Shown here: in pieces, positions 1-12,167 of the stretch
Layout of the letters: the number at the start of each line of letters is the position of its first letter
Position numbering within the stretch: position 1 is the stretch's first letter
NCBI GenBank assembly: GCA_052034585.1
Contig: JBPOIJ010000081.1
Coordinates: 62,001 to 126,000 of the forward strand
Length of the DNA: 64,000 bases
From: Xiheimicrobium sp052034585
GTDB lineage: Bacteria; Myxococcota; Myxococcia; Myxococcales; Myxococcaceae
Direction: 5' to 3'
The notes under the pieces: generated by a model
What the model saw: only the letters and a program-made list of their open reading frames with translations
Told to the model about the DNA's origin: nothing
Database searches by the model: none
Translations under genes and position numbers: made by a program

Positions 1-454
1 GCGCGGCGCAGCTCGCCTGGAGCTCGTTCTTCATCGTCGCGAGGTCGACGTCGACGTCGAACACCTTCGGGCCGCAGGCGACCGAGGTGGTGGCGCTCGC
101 GCAGGTGTCGGCCGCGGCGATGACGCCGGCGTCGGCGAGGTCGGCCTGGCAGGTATTGGCGAGGCAGAGTGGGGTGGGGCAGGCGCAGTTCGCCGCGGTG
201 AGGCACTGCACGCACTCACCGGTCGCCCGGTTGCACAGCATGGGGCTCACGCAGCTCGAAGGGCAGTCGAGGCCCGCGTCGGCCGTCGTGGGTCCGCCGT
301 CGTAGCCCTGGGGCAGCTCGCAGAGCCCTCGGTCGGGGTTGCACTCCTTGGGTGCTTCGCACCGAATCTTGAAGCAGGGGTTGGTCGTCTCGCAGGCGCT
401 CAGGCCGCCGACGGCGACGAGCAGGGCGAGGGCACGACGAGGGAGAGCGGGCAT
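1..454 (-). CDS. Cys-rich secreted lipoprotein, partial
   Basis: An open frame starts with ATG at 454 and runs off the left edge without a stop, so only 151 N-terminal residues are visible. The first 21 residues are basic then hydrophobic and end in GLSAC, a good lipobox, so the mature protein should be lipid-anchored at Cys21. The mature part is rich in cysteine (CFKIRCEAPKECNP, then CPSSCVSPMLC, CVQC, CACPTPLC) with Asp/Gly-rich linkers (YDGG, ADAG). Such spaced cysteines suggest small disulphide-stabilised surface modules common in myxobacterial exported proteins. I do not recognise a family or function. It diverges from the lipoprotein at 657. Confidence 0.75.
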   Translation of the reverse strand, partial: MPALPRRALALLVAVGGLSACETTNPCFKIRCEAPKECNPDRGLCELPQGYDGGPTTADAGLDCPSSCVSPMLCNRATGECVQCLTAANCACPTPLCLANTCQADLADAGVIAAADTCASATTSVACGPKVFDVDVDLATMKNELQASCAA

Positions 455-656
455 GTCGGCGGCACCTTACCGAGTTTTCCTTCGACCGCTCGTACGGCGC
501 GAGGCTCGAACGGGCAGTGGGAGGCGAAGACTTGACTGACCGAGCGACGGTTGCGTAGCGGAGAGCGGTTGATTCGGAGCGTGGAGCCGCGCGGTGCTCG
601 AGCGGACCAGCGAAGTGGTGCACGCTCGAACGTCGGGCGGCGTGGTACGTTGCCTC

Positions 657-1403
657 ATGCGCCTCATGCGCCTCGTGCTCGCGTCGTTGTTGCTCGGCGT
701 TCTCTCCGTACTCGGATGTGGACGAACTGGGGAAGTCGTCGACGGAGGTGCGGGCGGCTCGTCGGCGGGTGGCTCGTCGGCAGGTGGCTCGTCAGCAGGT
801 GGCTCGTCAGCAGGTGGCTCGTCGGCAGGTGGCTCGTCGGCAGGTGGCTCGTCAGCGGGTGGCTCGGCAGCCGGTGGCTCGGCAGTGGGTGGTTCCTCCG
901 CAGGTGGGTCGGCCGGTGGTGCGTCGGGCGGCTCCGCGGGTGGTTCGGCCGGCGGTCCGGCGTTCACGTTCACCTCTTCGGGGGCGCTCTCCCTGACCGC
1001 GCTGGCAGGCGCGGCGCGGCACAACCGCTCTGAGCTCGATGGGGGCGACCGCGTCGTCATCCTGTCGCAGCTGACGTTCGTGGTGTCCGACGCGCCAGGT
1101 GGCGTCGACTGCTCGACGATCGGTTTTCCGACGGTGGGCGCGCACCGAGTGCGGCTGGAGGCGCTCGACTCCGAATTCAACCCGCTGTACGCCTCCACGT
1201 TCACCTTCCGCGCACCGTTCGGCCTCGTCGCCCACGGACATGGGTATGACGGCCGGTGGTCGATGCACATGGAGAGTGGCTCGCTCACCGTGTCGTCGCT
1301 CACGGCGACTCGAGTCTCTGGCTCGTTCTCTGGCACCGCGCGGAACGTGGATGGCGGCACGATGCCTTGGATGGGCACCTTCGATTTTCCCCTCTGCCCG
1401 TGA
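657..1403 (+). CDS. Lipoprotein with Gly/Ser repeat linker
   Basis: Starting at ATG 657 gives 248 residues. The start is chosen because it places a hydrophobic stretch immediately before VLGC, a lipobox-like site. After the anchor cysteine comes a flexible linker built from about ten GGSSA-type pentapeptides, then a globular domain of roughly 150 residues rich in beta-prone sequence and ending in FPLCP. The linker probably spaces the domain from the outer membrane. The domain is not one I can name. Upstream ATGs (594, 606) would give an N-terminal extension without signal-peptide character and are less likely. Confidence 0.75.
   Translation: MRLMRLVLASLLLGVLSVLGCGRTGEVVDGGAGGSSAGGSSAGGSSAGGSSAGGSSAGGSSAGGSSAGGSAAGGSAVGGSSAGGSAGGASGGSAGGSAGGPAFTFTSSGALSLTALAGAARHNRSELDGGDRVVILSQLTFVVSDAPGGVDCSTIGFPTVGAHRVRLEALDSEFNPLYASTFTFRAPFGLVAHGHGYDGRWSMHMESGSLTVSSLTATRVSGSFSGTARNVDGGTMPWMGTFDFPLCP
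753..902 (+). repeat. 15-bp tandem repeat encoding GGSSA
   Basis: Ten in-frame 15-bp units (ggtggctcgtcggca and close variants) encode seven perfect GGSSA pentapeptides followed by GGSAA, GGSAV and GGSSA. Units differ mainly at the fourth and fifth codons (tcg/tca, gca/gcg). This is a coding repeat inside the lipoprotein gene; copy number is likely to vary between strains by slippage. Confidence 0.9.
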
Positions 1404-1414
1404 GGCTCCGGGTC

Positions 1415-1684
1415 TCACTTCATCGAATTGCATCGACGAACGACGGCCCTCGGGGACCGCACCATCGCGAGCACCTCGCGCGCATGTTCGAGCAGCCGGC
1501 TCCCTTCTTCGGTCAGCTCCATTCCATGGGGGCGGCGCCAGAAGAGCCTCGCGTCGAGCTCGGCTTCCAGAGCGCGGACGTGGCGGGTGAGCGGCGGCTG
1601 TGAGATCGCGCATCGTCGGGCGGCCCGGCTCACGCTGCCCTCTTCCGCGACGGCGACGAAGTACTCGAGTTGGGTGAGGCTCAC
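1415..1684 (-). CDS. LysR-type DNA-binding domain only, probable remnant
   Basis: From GTG 1684 the product is about 89 residues. It begins SLTQLEYFVAVAEEGSVSRA and contains the whole LysR helix-turn-helix (ISQPPLTRHVRALEAELDARLF) plus the start of the linker helix, then stops at RRCNSMK. The effector-binding domain of about 200 residues is absent; the next bases downstream are the end of the convergent lipoprotein gene. It is therefore either a truncated regulator left by a deletion or a stand-alone HTH protein. An in-frame start at 1756 would add 24 residues that do not look LysR-like. It faces away from the aminopeptidase gene at 1776. Confidence 0.6.
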   Translation of the reverse strand: MSLTQLEYFVAVAEEGSVSRAARRCAISQPPLTRHVRALEAELDARLFWRRPHGMELTEEGSRLLEHAREVLAMVRSPRAVVRRCNSMK

Positions 1685-1775
1685 TGGACCAGCATACGTG
1701 AGCTGGCGTGACGCGCGGCGGCCCATACCCAAACGGTATTGGTCTCGATCGCCCACAGCGTGATGAGGACGAGCG

Positions 1776-2525
1776 ATGGTCCTCGTCAGCCGGCGTCAAC
1801 TTCCCCGCTTTCGCCGCGCAGGCCGGGTCGCCGCCGAGACGCTCCGGGTCGTGGGCGATCGGCTTCGTGCCGGGCTCTCGACGGCCGAGCTCGATCGCTG
1901 GGTGAGAGAAGACACCCGAGGCCGGGGCGCGACGCCGAGCCAGCTCGGCTACCACGGCTTCCCTGCGGCGGTGTGCACGAGCCGCAACGAGGTCGTCTGT
2001 CACGGCATTCCTCGGCCCGAGGTGGTGCTCCTCGACGGCGACATCCTCAACGTCGACGTCACCAGTGAGCTCGGAGGCTGGCACGGAGACACCTCGGCGA
2101 CCTTCTGCATCGGCGCGGTTTCTCCCGAGGCGAGGCACCTCGTCGAGACGGCCGAGCGCTGTCTCTGGGCGGGCATCCGCGCGGTGCGTCCCGGAGGACA
2201 GCTCGGCGACATCGGAGCCGCGATCTTCGAGCTGGCGAGCGTCGAAGGGTGTGACGTGGTGCGCGAGTGGGGCGGCCACGGGATCGGCCGTCGAATGCAC
2301 CTCGCTCCCCACGTCTCGCATGTCGGTGAACGAGGCACTGGGCTGCGCCTCGTGCCGGGCATGGCCTTCACCATCGAGCCGATGATCACGCTCGGCAGCG
2401 CCGAGACTCGCGTCCTCCCCGATGGGTGGACGGTCGTCACCTGCGATGGGAAGTGGTCGGCGCAGTTCGAGCACACCATCGTCGTCAGCGATGAGGGCTG
2501 CGAGGTGCTCACCGCACTCCCGTGA
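1776..2525 (+). CDS. map: Methionine aminopeptidase, type I
   Basis: The 249-residue product removes the initiator methionine from nascent proteins in the cytoplasm. It has the M24 pita-bread metallopeptidase pattern: YHGFPAAVCTSRNE and HGIP near residue 60-75, then metal ligands in LNVDVT (Asp), HGDTS (Asp), GGHGIG (His), FTIEPM (Glu) and QFEHT (Glu). Length fits the short bacterial type I enzymes of about 250 residues. The symbol rests on family recognition; since it does not sit beside ribosomal-protein genes it may be one of several MetAP paralogues. The convergent ABC exporter gene begins three bases after its stop. Confidence 0.9.
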   Translation: MVLVSRRQLPRFRRAGRVAAETLRVVGDRLRAGLSTAELDRWVREDTRGRGATPSQLGYHGFPAAVCTSRNEVVCHGIPRPEVVLLDGDILNVDVTSELGGWHGDTSATFCIGAVSPEARHLVETAERCLWAGIRAVRPGGQLGDIGAAIFELASVEGCDVVREWGGHGIGRRMHLAPHVSHVGERGTGLRLVPGMAFTIEPMITLGSAETRVLPDGWTVVTCDGKWSAQFEHTIVVSDEGCEVLTALP

Positions 2526-2528
2526 ACC

Positions 2529-4325
2529 TCAGCTCTGCCCGGCGCCGGGTGAGTCGGGTCGATCGGGTTGGAGGGTGCCAGCGAGGGTCGAGAACAGACC
2601 GGGGCGCGCGCTGAGCTCCGCCCACGAGCCAGCGTCCACCACACTCCCTCCCTCGAGCACGACGATGCGATCGGCCTGGCGCACGGTGGCGAGCCGGTGC
2701 GCGATGACCAGCACCGCGCGGCCCTTCATCAGCGCCTCGAGACCGGCCTGCACTTCTCGCTCGGTGGCGGCGTCGAGCGCGCTGGTCGGCTCATCGAGCA
2801 CGAGCAGACTCGGGGCCTTGAGGAATGCTCTCGCGATCGCCAGCCGCTGCCGTTGCCCACCGGACAAGGTCGCGCCCCGTTCGCCGATCGGCTCATCGAG
2901 GCCTCGGGGCAGCGCTTTGACGAACTCGGTGGCATGCGCGAGCTCGAGCGCGGTCCACAGCTCGGCCTCCGTCGCCCCTTCTTTCGCGAGCCAGAGGTTT
3001 TCTCTCACCGAGCCCGAGAGGAGCACGGGCTCCTGCGGCACCCAGGCGAGCTGGTCGCGGATCGATCGTCTCGAACAGCTCGGAAGCGGCCGCCCGTTCC
3101 AGGAGATCGTCCCGCTCTGCGGCGCCGAGAAGCCGAGGAGGAGCGAGACGATGGTGGACTTGCCCGCGCCAGAGGGGCCGACCAACGCGACGTGCTCACC
3201 GGCCTTCAGCGAGAACGAGACGCCGTCGAGCGCCTGGCGGCCATCGGAGTAGCTGAAGCGCACCCGCTCGAGTTGGAGTGACTCGAGCGCGCTCACCGTC
3301 TCACCGCGCACCGGTTCGGCCGGCTCGTCGAGGATCTCGAACAGCCGCTCCGCCGCGCCGAGCCCCACCACGACGAGGGAGAAGTTCCCCGAGAGGCTCT
3401 TGATGGGCTGGTACATCAACAGCGCCGCCGCGAGGAAGCTGACGAGGTGGCCCGCGAGCTGGGGCTCCAAGGCGACCTGGCGCGCGCCGACGACGAGGGC
3501 GATCGCCACTCCGACGATGCCCAGAAACTCCGTCGTCGGGGTGAAGGCGCCGCGAATGAAGAGGGAGCGCTTCATCACCTCGAGGTAGCGGCCCTGCTCG
3601 GCCTCGAACGCCTCGAGCGCCTTGGCCTCACGGCCGTAGGCCTGGACGATCGGCAGCGCCTGAAGGTGCTCGGAGACCAATTCGGTGAGCGCTCCGAGAG
3701 ACGCCTGGCCCTTCGTGGCCGCCTTGCGCGCGCTCTTCGCGAACCGGCTCACCGGAATGATCATGCCGGGAATGACGAGGAAGGTGAGGAGGAAGAGCCG
3801 GCCGTCGATGCTGGCGCACACCGCGAGCAGCGCGAGCACCTGGAGCGTGTCCTTGAACCACTGCGACAGCGAGGTGCCGACGGCGAACTCCACCTGCGCG
3901 ACGTCGGCGGTGAAGCGCGAGAGCAGCTCACCGGAGTGCCGCTTCTCGAACCAGGCGGGCGGCAGGGTGAGCACCTTGTCGTAGAGCGTCTTCCGCAGCG
4001 ACGCCAACGCCCGCTGGGCGACCGACGACATGAGCCCCGAGTGGAGCCAGGTCGAGAGTGCCTTGAGCACGGCCATCGCCACCACCGCGGCGGGGAGCTC
4101 GAGCGCGAGATCGGAGGGAGCGAACGAGACGCCGTAGAGCGACACGGTGCCGCCCTTGAGCACCGCCTCGAGCAGGGGGCCGAGCAGGCGCGCCCAGGCC
4201 GCGGTCGCCAACGCCGCCACGACCCCCGCCAGAACGGCGATCACCACGCGCCCACGCCACGGCCGCACGAAGCCAACCAGGCGCCACCAGGAGGCCACGG
4301 CTGTCCCAAGGGGTGGTTTGGCCAC
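2529..4325 (-). CDS. ABC exporter, fused permease and ATPase (MsbA-like)
   Basis: The 598-residue half-transporter has an N-terminal six-helix membrane domain (about residues 20-310) and a C-terminal nucleotide-binding domain. Walker A is GPSGAGKSTI, the signature is LSGGQRQRLA, Walker B is LLVLDEPTSALD and the switch is IAHR. It should act as a homodimer in the inner membrane, driving export of a lipid, peptide or drug; the substrate cannot be read from sequence. The start is GTG at 4325; later starts would cut the first helix. It lies back to back with dnaJ. Confidence 0.9.
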   Translation of the reverse strand: MAKPPLGTAVASWWRLVGFVRPWRGRVVIAVLAGVVAALATAAWARLLGPLLEAVLKGGTVSLYGVSFAPSDLALELPAAVVAMAVLKALSTWLHSGLMSSVAQRALASLRKTLYDKVLTLPPAWFEKRHSGELLSRFTADVAQVEFAVGTSLSQWFKDTLQVLALLAVCASIDGRLFLLTFLVIPGMIIPVSRFAKSARKAATKGQASLGALTELVSEHLQALPIVQAYGREAKALEAFEAEQGRYLEVMKRSLFIRGAFTPTTEFLGIVGVAIALVVGARQVALEPQLAGHLVSFLAAALLMYQPIKSLSGNFSLVVVGLGAAERLFEILDEPAEPVRGETVSALESLQLERVRFSYSDGRQALDGVSFSLKAGEHVALVGPSGAGKSTIVSLLLGFSAPQSGTISWNGRPLPSCSRRSIRDQLAWVPQEPVLLSGSVRENLWLAKEGATEAELWTALELAHATEFVKALPRGLDEPIGERGATLSGGQRQRLAIARAFLKAPSLLVLDEPTSALDAATEREVQAGLEALMKGRAVLVIAHRLATVRQADRIVVLEGGSVVDAGSWAELSARPGLFSTLAGTLQPDRPDSPGAGQS

Positions 4326-4386
4326 TGCGCCTCACGAGTGACCGAGCTGCATTGCCCGGCGAAGGACCTGCGTTATATGCGCCGCC

Positions 4387-5499
4387 ATGCCAGCTGGCTC
4401 GAAGCGCGACTACTACGAAGTGTTGGGCGTCGATCGGAACGCAGACGCCGACGCCCTCAAGAAGGCCTTCCGCAAACTGGCGATGGAGTTCCACCCCGAT
4501 CGCAACCCGGGCGACAAGGCCGCCGAGGAGAAGTTCAAGGAGATCTCCGAGGCCTACGAGGTGCTGTCGGATCCGGACAAGCGCGCGCGCTTCGATCGCT
4601 TCGGCCACGCGGGGCTCGGGGGCTTCCAACCTGGCGAGGGGTTCGCGGGCGCGAACATCAACGACATCTTCGGGGAGATCTTCGGCGAGTTCTTCGGTGG
4701 CGGGCGAGGGCGTCGGCAGGCGCGCAACCGAGGCGCCGATCTCCGCTACAACCTGGAGCTGTCCTTCGAGGAGGCCGCCTTCGGCTCCGAGGTGACGGTG
4801 AAGCTCCCGCGCCCCAAGCGCTGCGACGTCTGCGAGGGCACCGGGTCGAAGTCGAAGCAGATGCGCACCTGCCCGACGTGTGGCGGCGCCGGTGAGGTGC
4901 GCTTCACCCAGGGCTTCTTCGCGGTCGCGCGCACCTGCAGCCAGTGCAGCGGCTCGGGCCAGATCGTCTCCGATCCCTGCAAGTCGTGCTCGGGTACCGG
5001 CAAGCTCGAGGCGACGAGCGAGCTGACGGTGAAGATCCCTCCCGGCGTCGACACTGGAACGCGGGTTCGCTTGGCGGGCGAGGGCGAGGTGGGGGAGCAC
5101 GGCGGGCCTCCGGGCGATCTCTACGTCGTCGTGCACGTCAAGGAGCACCCGCTCTTCCATCGCGAGGACCAAGACGTCTTCGTGGTGGTGCCGGTGAGCT
5201 TCGTGCAGGCCGCGCTCGGCGCGCAGATCGACGTGCCGACGCTCGACGGCGTGGTGAAGATGAAGATCCCCGAGGGCACCCAGACCGACAAGGTCTTCCG
5301 GCTCAAGGGCAAGGGCATTCCCGGGCTGCACGGCGGAGGCCGCGGCGATCAGCACGTCAAGGTGGTGGTCGAAGTGCCAACCAACATGTCCTCGAAGCAG
5401 AAGAAGCTGCTCGAGGAGTTCGCCGCGATGGACCACGAGGCGGTGCACCCGCAGTCGAAGAGCTTCTTCGCGAAGGTGAAGGAGCTGTTCGGTTCCAAG

Positions 5500-5505
<6 letters not shown>
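4387..5505 (+). CDS. dnaJ: Chaperone DnaJ, class A
   Basis: The 372-residue co-chaperone stimulates DnaK ATPase and delivers unfolded clients. The J domain (residues 1-75) starts KRDYYEVLGVDRNADAD and has the essential HPD in MEFHPDRNPG. A Gly/Phe-rich linker follows (GLGGFQPGEGF). The zinc region carries the four CxxCxGxG repeats: CDVCEGTG, CPTCGGAG, CSQCSGSG and CKSCSGTG. The two C-terminal beta domains end in FGSKS. No dnaK or grpE lies next to it here. Its last six bases overlap the end of the convergent kinase gene. Confidence 0.97.
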
Positions 5506-7287
<1,782 letters not shown>

Positions 7288-7389
7288 CCTCCGACGACGC
7301 TATTACACCCCTCGCTGTTGACGCAGGAATGCGTCGTGGTTGGTGAACTCGGACCTCGCCCACGAAGATCGACCGACCAGCGTTCGATC

Positions 7390-9015
<1,626 letters not shown>

Positions 9016-9169
9016 GATCGGGTGCAATGCCAAGACACGTGCCACGCCGGCGGGGTCGGGAATCGAACGGTTCCGCGAGCGGCGGCGAAAGAACTGCAAA
9101 GCTGCCCGTCTGGGAGCGAAAATCTGTCAGCGGTGGCAAGCGCAGCTGACTGGTTAGAGTGGAGAGGTC

Positions 9170-9643
9170 ATGAGCTTCTCGATCACCTCGCCCGACTTCG
9201 ACGACGGCGCCGCGATTCCCACCCAGTTCACCTGTGAGGGCGCAGACGGCTCGCCGACGTTGGTGTTCTCCGGCGTTCCGGCGGGCACGAGGAGCCTCGC
9301 GCTGATCGTCGACGATCCCGACGCGCCAGACCCAGACGCACCGAAGCTGACGTGGGTTCATTGGGTGCTCTACGGCCTCCCGCCGAGCTGCCCAGGCCTC
9401 GACGCGGGCGTGAAGACGCTCCCGAGCGGAACCCGTGAGGGCCTCAACGACTGGAAGCGCACTGGCTACGGAGGCCCCTGCCCGCCGATCGGCCGCCACC
9501 GCTACTTCCACACGCTCTTCGCCCTCGACGTCGAGCTGCCCGATCTCCATCGCCCGACGAAGACCATGCTGCTCGAAGCGATGCAGGGGCACGTGATCGG
9601 CAAGGCCCAGTTGATGGGCACCTACCAGAAGGGGAAGCGATGA
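9170..9643 (+). CDS. PEBP/RKIP family protein (YbhB/YbcL type)
   Basis: The 157-residue protein belongs to the phosphatidylethanolamine-binding protein family, whose bacterial members are small soluble proteins of uncertain role. Typical motifs are the anion-pocket signature DDPDAPDPDAP, the strand WVHWVLYGLP, and GYGGPCPPIGRHRYFHTLFALD in pieces near residues 100-125. A purine-rich ggagagg lies just upstream of the ATG. Its stop overlaps the next start as ATGA at 9640, so it is translationally coupled to the MEMO1-like gene. That makes it a likely functional partner of the AmmeMemoRadiSam genes. Confidence 0.9.
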   Translation: MSFSITSPDFDDGAAIPTQFTCEGADGSPTLVFSGVPAGTRSLALIVDDPDAPDPDAPKLTWVHWVLYGLPPSCPGLDAGVKTLPSGTREGLNDWKRTGYGGPCPPIGRHRYFHTLFALDVELPDLHRPTKTMLLEAMQGHVIGKAQLMGTYQKGKR

Positions 9644-10434
9644 CGTCCGTTCGGCCCGCTGCCGTCGCCGGCTCGTTCTACCCAGCGCACCCCCAGACGC
9701 TGGGGCGGCTCGTCGATCTGATGCTCCACGACGCGCACCCCAAGGGTGGAAAGCCGCACGCCCTCATCGTGCCGCACGCGGGGTTGATCTACTCGGGGCC
9801 GATCGCGGCGACCGCTTACGCGCAGCTCGCGCGCGTGCAGCCCAGGCCCACGCGGGTCGTGCTGCTCGGGCCCTCGCACCACGTCGGGTTCACTGGCCTC
9901 GCGCTGCCCGACTGCACGGCCTTCGAGACGCCGCTCGGGTCGGTTCCGATCGATCGGGCGACCGTCGAGAAGCTGCGGGCGCTCCCGCAGGTCCGGTCGG
10001 TCGCGAAGGCGCACGCGAAGGAGCACTCACTCGAGGTGCAGCTCCCGTTCCTCCAGCGCGTGCTGGGCGAGTTCACCCTCGTGCCGCTGGTCGTCGGCGA
10101 GGCGACGCCGGGCGAGGTCGCCGAGGTCATCGAAGCGGCCTGGGGCGGCGCGGAGACCGTGGTGCTGGTGAGCTCGGATCTCTCGCACTTCCATTCCTGG
10201 GCCCAGGCACGCGAGCTCGATCACGAGACGGCGGAGCGGATCGTCGCCCTCGACTCGCGCCCGCTCGATGGCGAGGAGGCGTGCGGGTGTGGGCCGGTCA
10301 ACGGCTTGCTCGAGGTGGCGCGGCGGCGTGGGTTGGTGTGCACGCCGCTCGACGTGCGCAACTCGGGCGACACCGCGGGCGATCGCTCACGGGTCGTCGG
10401 CTACGGCGCGTTCGCCTTCGAGGAACGGTCATGA
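9640..10434 (+). CDS. AmmeMemoRadiSam system protein B (MEMO1 family)
   Basis: The 264-residue protein is a MEMO1 homologue, a fold related to extradiol dioxygenases. Candidate metal-site residues of the family are present: His in PHAGLIYSG, His in LGPSHHVGF, Asp/His in SSDLSHFH and Cys in EEACGCGP. In bacteria and archaea it commonly occurs with AMMECR1 and a radical-SAM enzyme, as here. The chemistry of the set is unknown. It overlaps the gene before it (ATGA at 9640) and the gene after it (ATGA at 10431). Confidence 0.93.
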   Translation: MTSVRPAAVAGSFYPAHPQTLGRLVDLMLHDAHPKGGKPHALIVPHAGLIYSGPIAATAYAQLARVQPRPTRVVLLGPSHHVGFTGLALPDCTAFETPLGSVPIDRATVEKLRALPQVRSVAKAHAKEHSLEVQLPFLQRVLGEFTLVPLVVGEATPGEVAEVIEAAWGGAETVVLVSSDLSHFHSWAQARELDHETAERIVALDSRPLDGEEACGCGPVNGLLEVARRRGLVCTPLDVRNSGDTAGDRSRVVGYGAFAFEERS

Positions 10435-10988
10435 CTCGCGGAGCTGCGCTCCTCTCGATCGCGCGGCAGGCCATCGCCGAGCGCTTCGGTGGGCCGCCGG
10501 TGCAGAAGCCGGCCGACGCCCCCTGGCTCGACGAGCCACGCGCGGTGTTCGTCACCTTGAAGAAGGACGGCGAGCTGCGCGGGTGCATCGGGCAGTTGGT
10601 GGCGCGCACGTCGCTCTTCGACTCGGTGCAGGACGCGGCGCGGGCGGCGGCGTTTCGAGACCCCCGCTTCTCTCCGCTCGATGAGTCGGAGCTCGACGCG
10701 CTGCACGTCGAGATCTCGGTGCTCTCTCCGCTCGAGTCGCTCGACGTGCACTCCGAGGAGGAGACGATCGACGCGCTCCGAGTCGGCGTCGACGGCGTGG
10801 TGCTCAGCGACGGAATGCGCAGCGCCGTCTTCATTCCCGAGATGTGGAAGGAGCTGCCCGACCCGCACGAGTTCCTCTGGCACTTGCGGCGAAAGGGCCG
10901 GCTCCCCGTCGATCGCTGGCCACGGTCGATCAAGGTCGAACGCTTCACCGCCGAGCTGTTCGAGGAACCGCGAGCCGCAGAGGCGTGA
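10431..10988 (+). CDS. AmmeMemoRadiSam system protein A (AMMECR1 family)
   Basis: Starting at ATG 10431 gives 185 residues, the normal length for AMMECR1 domains. The family signature is ELRGCIGQL near residue 45, followed by AARAAAFRDPRFSPL and HVEISVLSPLE. The conserved Cys in LRGCIG suggests an active-site thiol, but no activity is established. The start is fixed by the four-base overlap with the MEMO1-like gene; an upstream GTG in the same frame would run into that gene. The radical-SAM gene follows after 13 bases. Confidence 0.93.
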   Translation: MTRGAALLSIARQAIAERFGGPPVQKPADAPWLDEPRAVFVTLKKDGELRGCIGQLVARTSLFDSVQDAARAAAFRDPRFSPLDESELDALHVEISVLSPLESLDVHSEEETIDALRVGVDGVVLSDGMRSAVFIPEMWKELPDPHEFLWHLRRKGRLPVDRWPRSIKVERFTAELFEEPRAAEA

Positions 10989-11001
10989 AGAAGGTGACGT
11001 G

Positions 11002-12081
11002 ATGAAGGGCCCAGTGATTCCGGCGAAGTGGTGGCATCGGCTCGAGGACGGCCGAATTCAGTGCGACGTCTGCCCGCGTGACTGCAAGCTGAGCGACGGC
11101 CAACGCGGCTTCTGCTTCGTCCGCGCACGCGAAGGCGATCAGATGGTGCTCACGACGTACGGGCGCTCGTCGGGGTTCTGCGTCGACCCAATCGAGAAGA
11201 AGCCGCTCAACCACTTCTTCCCGGGCTCCAGCGTCCTTTCGTTCGGCACGGCCGGCTGCAACCTCGGCTGCCGCTTCTGCCAGAACTGGGACATCTCGAA
11301 GGCGCGCGAAGACGACACCCTTCAAGATCAAGCGAGCCCCGACGCGATCGCCGATCGAGCGAAGGCGCTCGGCTGCAAGAGCGTGGCGTTCACCTACAAC
11401 GACCCGACGATCTTCGCCGAGTACGCGATGGACGTCGCCGACGCCTGCCACGAGCGAGGGGTGAAGACGGTCGCGGTCACCGCCGGGTACATGCGCGACG
11501 CCGCGCGCCGGGCCTTCTACGAGAAGATCGACGCCGCCAACGTCGATCTGAAGGCCTTCACCGAGGCGTTCTACGAGAAGCAGACGCTGAGCCACCTGGC
11601 GCCGGTGCTGGAGACGCTCGAGTACCTGGTGAAGGAGACGAAGGTCTGGCTCGAGATCACCACGCTGCTGATCCCCAGCCTCAACGACTCCGAGCGCGAG
11701 GTGGCCCAGCTCTCGGAGTGGATGGTCGATCGGCTCGGCCCCGACGTGCCGCTGCACTTCTCGGCGTTTCACCCCGACTTCAAGCTCACCCACGTCGCGG
11801 CGACGCCGAAGTCGACCCTCGCCCGCGCGCGCCAGCAGGCGATGGCGGCGGGGCTCCGGTACGTCTTCACCGGCAACGTGCACGACTCCGAGGGCGACAC
11901 CACCTTCTGCCCTTCGTGCAGAGCCGCGCTGATCGAGCGCGACTGGTACGAGCTGAGGTCCTATCGCGTGACCGCCGACGGCCACTGTCCCGACTGTGGC
12001 ACTTCGATCGCCGGCCACTTCGACCCGACGCCTGGGCGCTTCGGCCGAAAGCGCATTCCAGTGCGCATGGCGGCGCGGTGA
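11002..12081 (+). CDS. AmmeMemoRadiSam system radical SAM enzyme
   Basis: The 359-residue protein binds a 4Fe-4S cluster through CNLGCRFC (CxxxCxxC, near residue 90) and should generate a 5'-deoxyadenosyl radical. An N-terminal cysteine set (CDVCPRDCKL, then GFCFVR) and a C-terminal pair (CPSC and CPDC about 30 residues apart) probably hold a further metal site. The architecture matches the radical-SAM member of the AMMECR1/MEMO1 triad, once annotated as PflA-like. The substrate is unknown; a peptide or protein radical modification is possible but unproven. It ends the four-gene operon beginning at 9170. Confidence 0.93.
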   Translation: MKGPVIPAKWWHRLEDGRIQCDVCPRDCKLSDGQRGFCFVRAREGDQMVLTTYGRSSGFCVDPIEKKPLNHFFPGSSVLSFGTAGCNLGCRFCQNWDISKAREDDTLQDQASPDAIADRAKALGCKSVAFTYNDPTIFAEYAMDVADACHERGVKTVAVTAGYMRDAARRAFYEKIDAANVDLKAFTEAFYEKQTLSHLAPVLETLEYLVKETKVWLEITTLLIPSLNDSEREVAQLSEWMVDRLGPDVPLHFSAFHPDFKLTHVAATPKSTLARARQQAMAAGLRYVFTGNVHDSEGDTTFCPSCRAALIERDWYELRSYRVTADGHCPDCGTSIAGHFDPTPGRFGRKRIPVRMAAR

Positions 12082-12167
12082 TCGGCTCCTGGGCCGTCGA
12101 ACGATCGGCACGTTCGTCGTAGGCTGTGCGCGTGCGAGAGCGTCGAGGCAGCGTTGCTCAGCGAGCG

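Noticed and set aside
753..902. Tandem repeats as a possible CRISPR or mobile-element signature.
   Set aside because: The 15-bp units are in frame, without spacers, and encode a Gly/Ser linker.
2529..4325. Assignment of the ABC exporter to lipid A transport as MsbA.
   Set aside because: The fold is shared by many exporters and the neighbourhood has no lipid A genes, so only a general call is safe.
9029..9044. A sigma-54-like promoter upstream of the GroEL paralogue (minus strand TGGCACG-N4-TTGGC).
   Set aside because: The -24 half is good but the GC of the -12 half is one base too far away, and TTGGC is not TTGCW. Chance matches are likely in GC-rich DNA.
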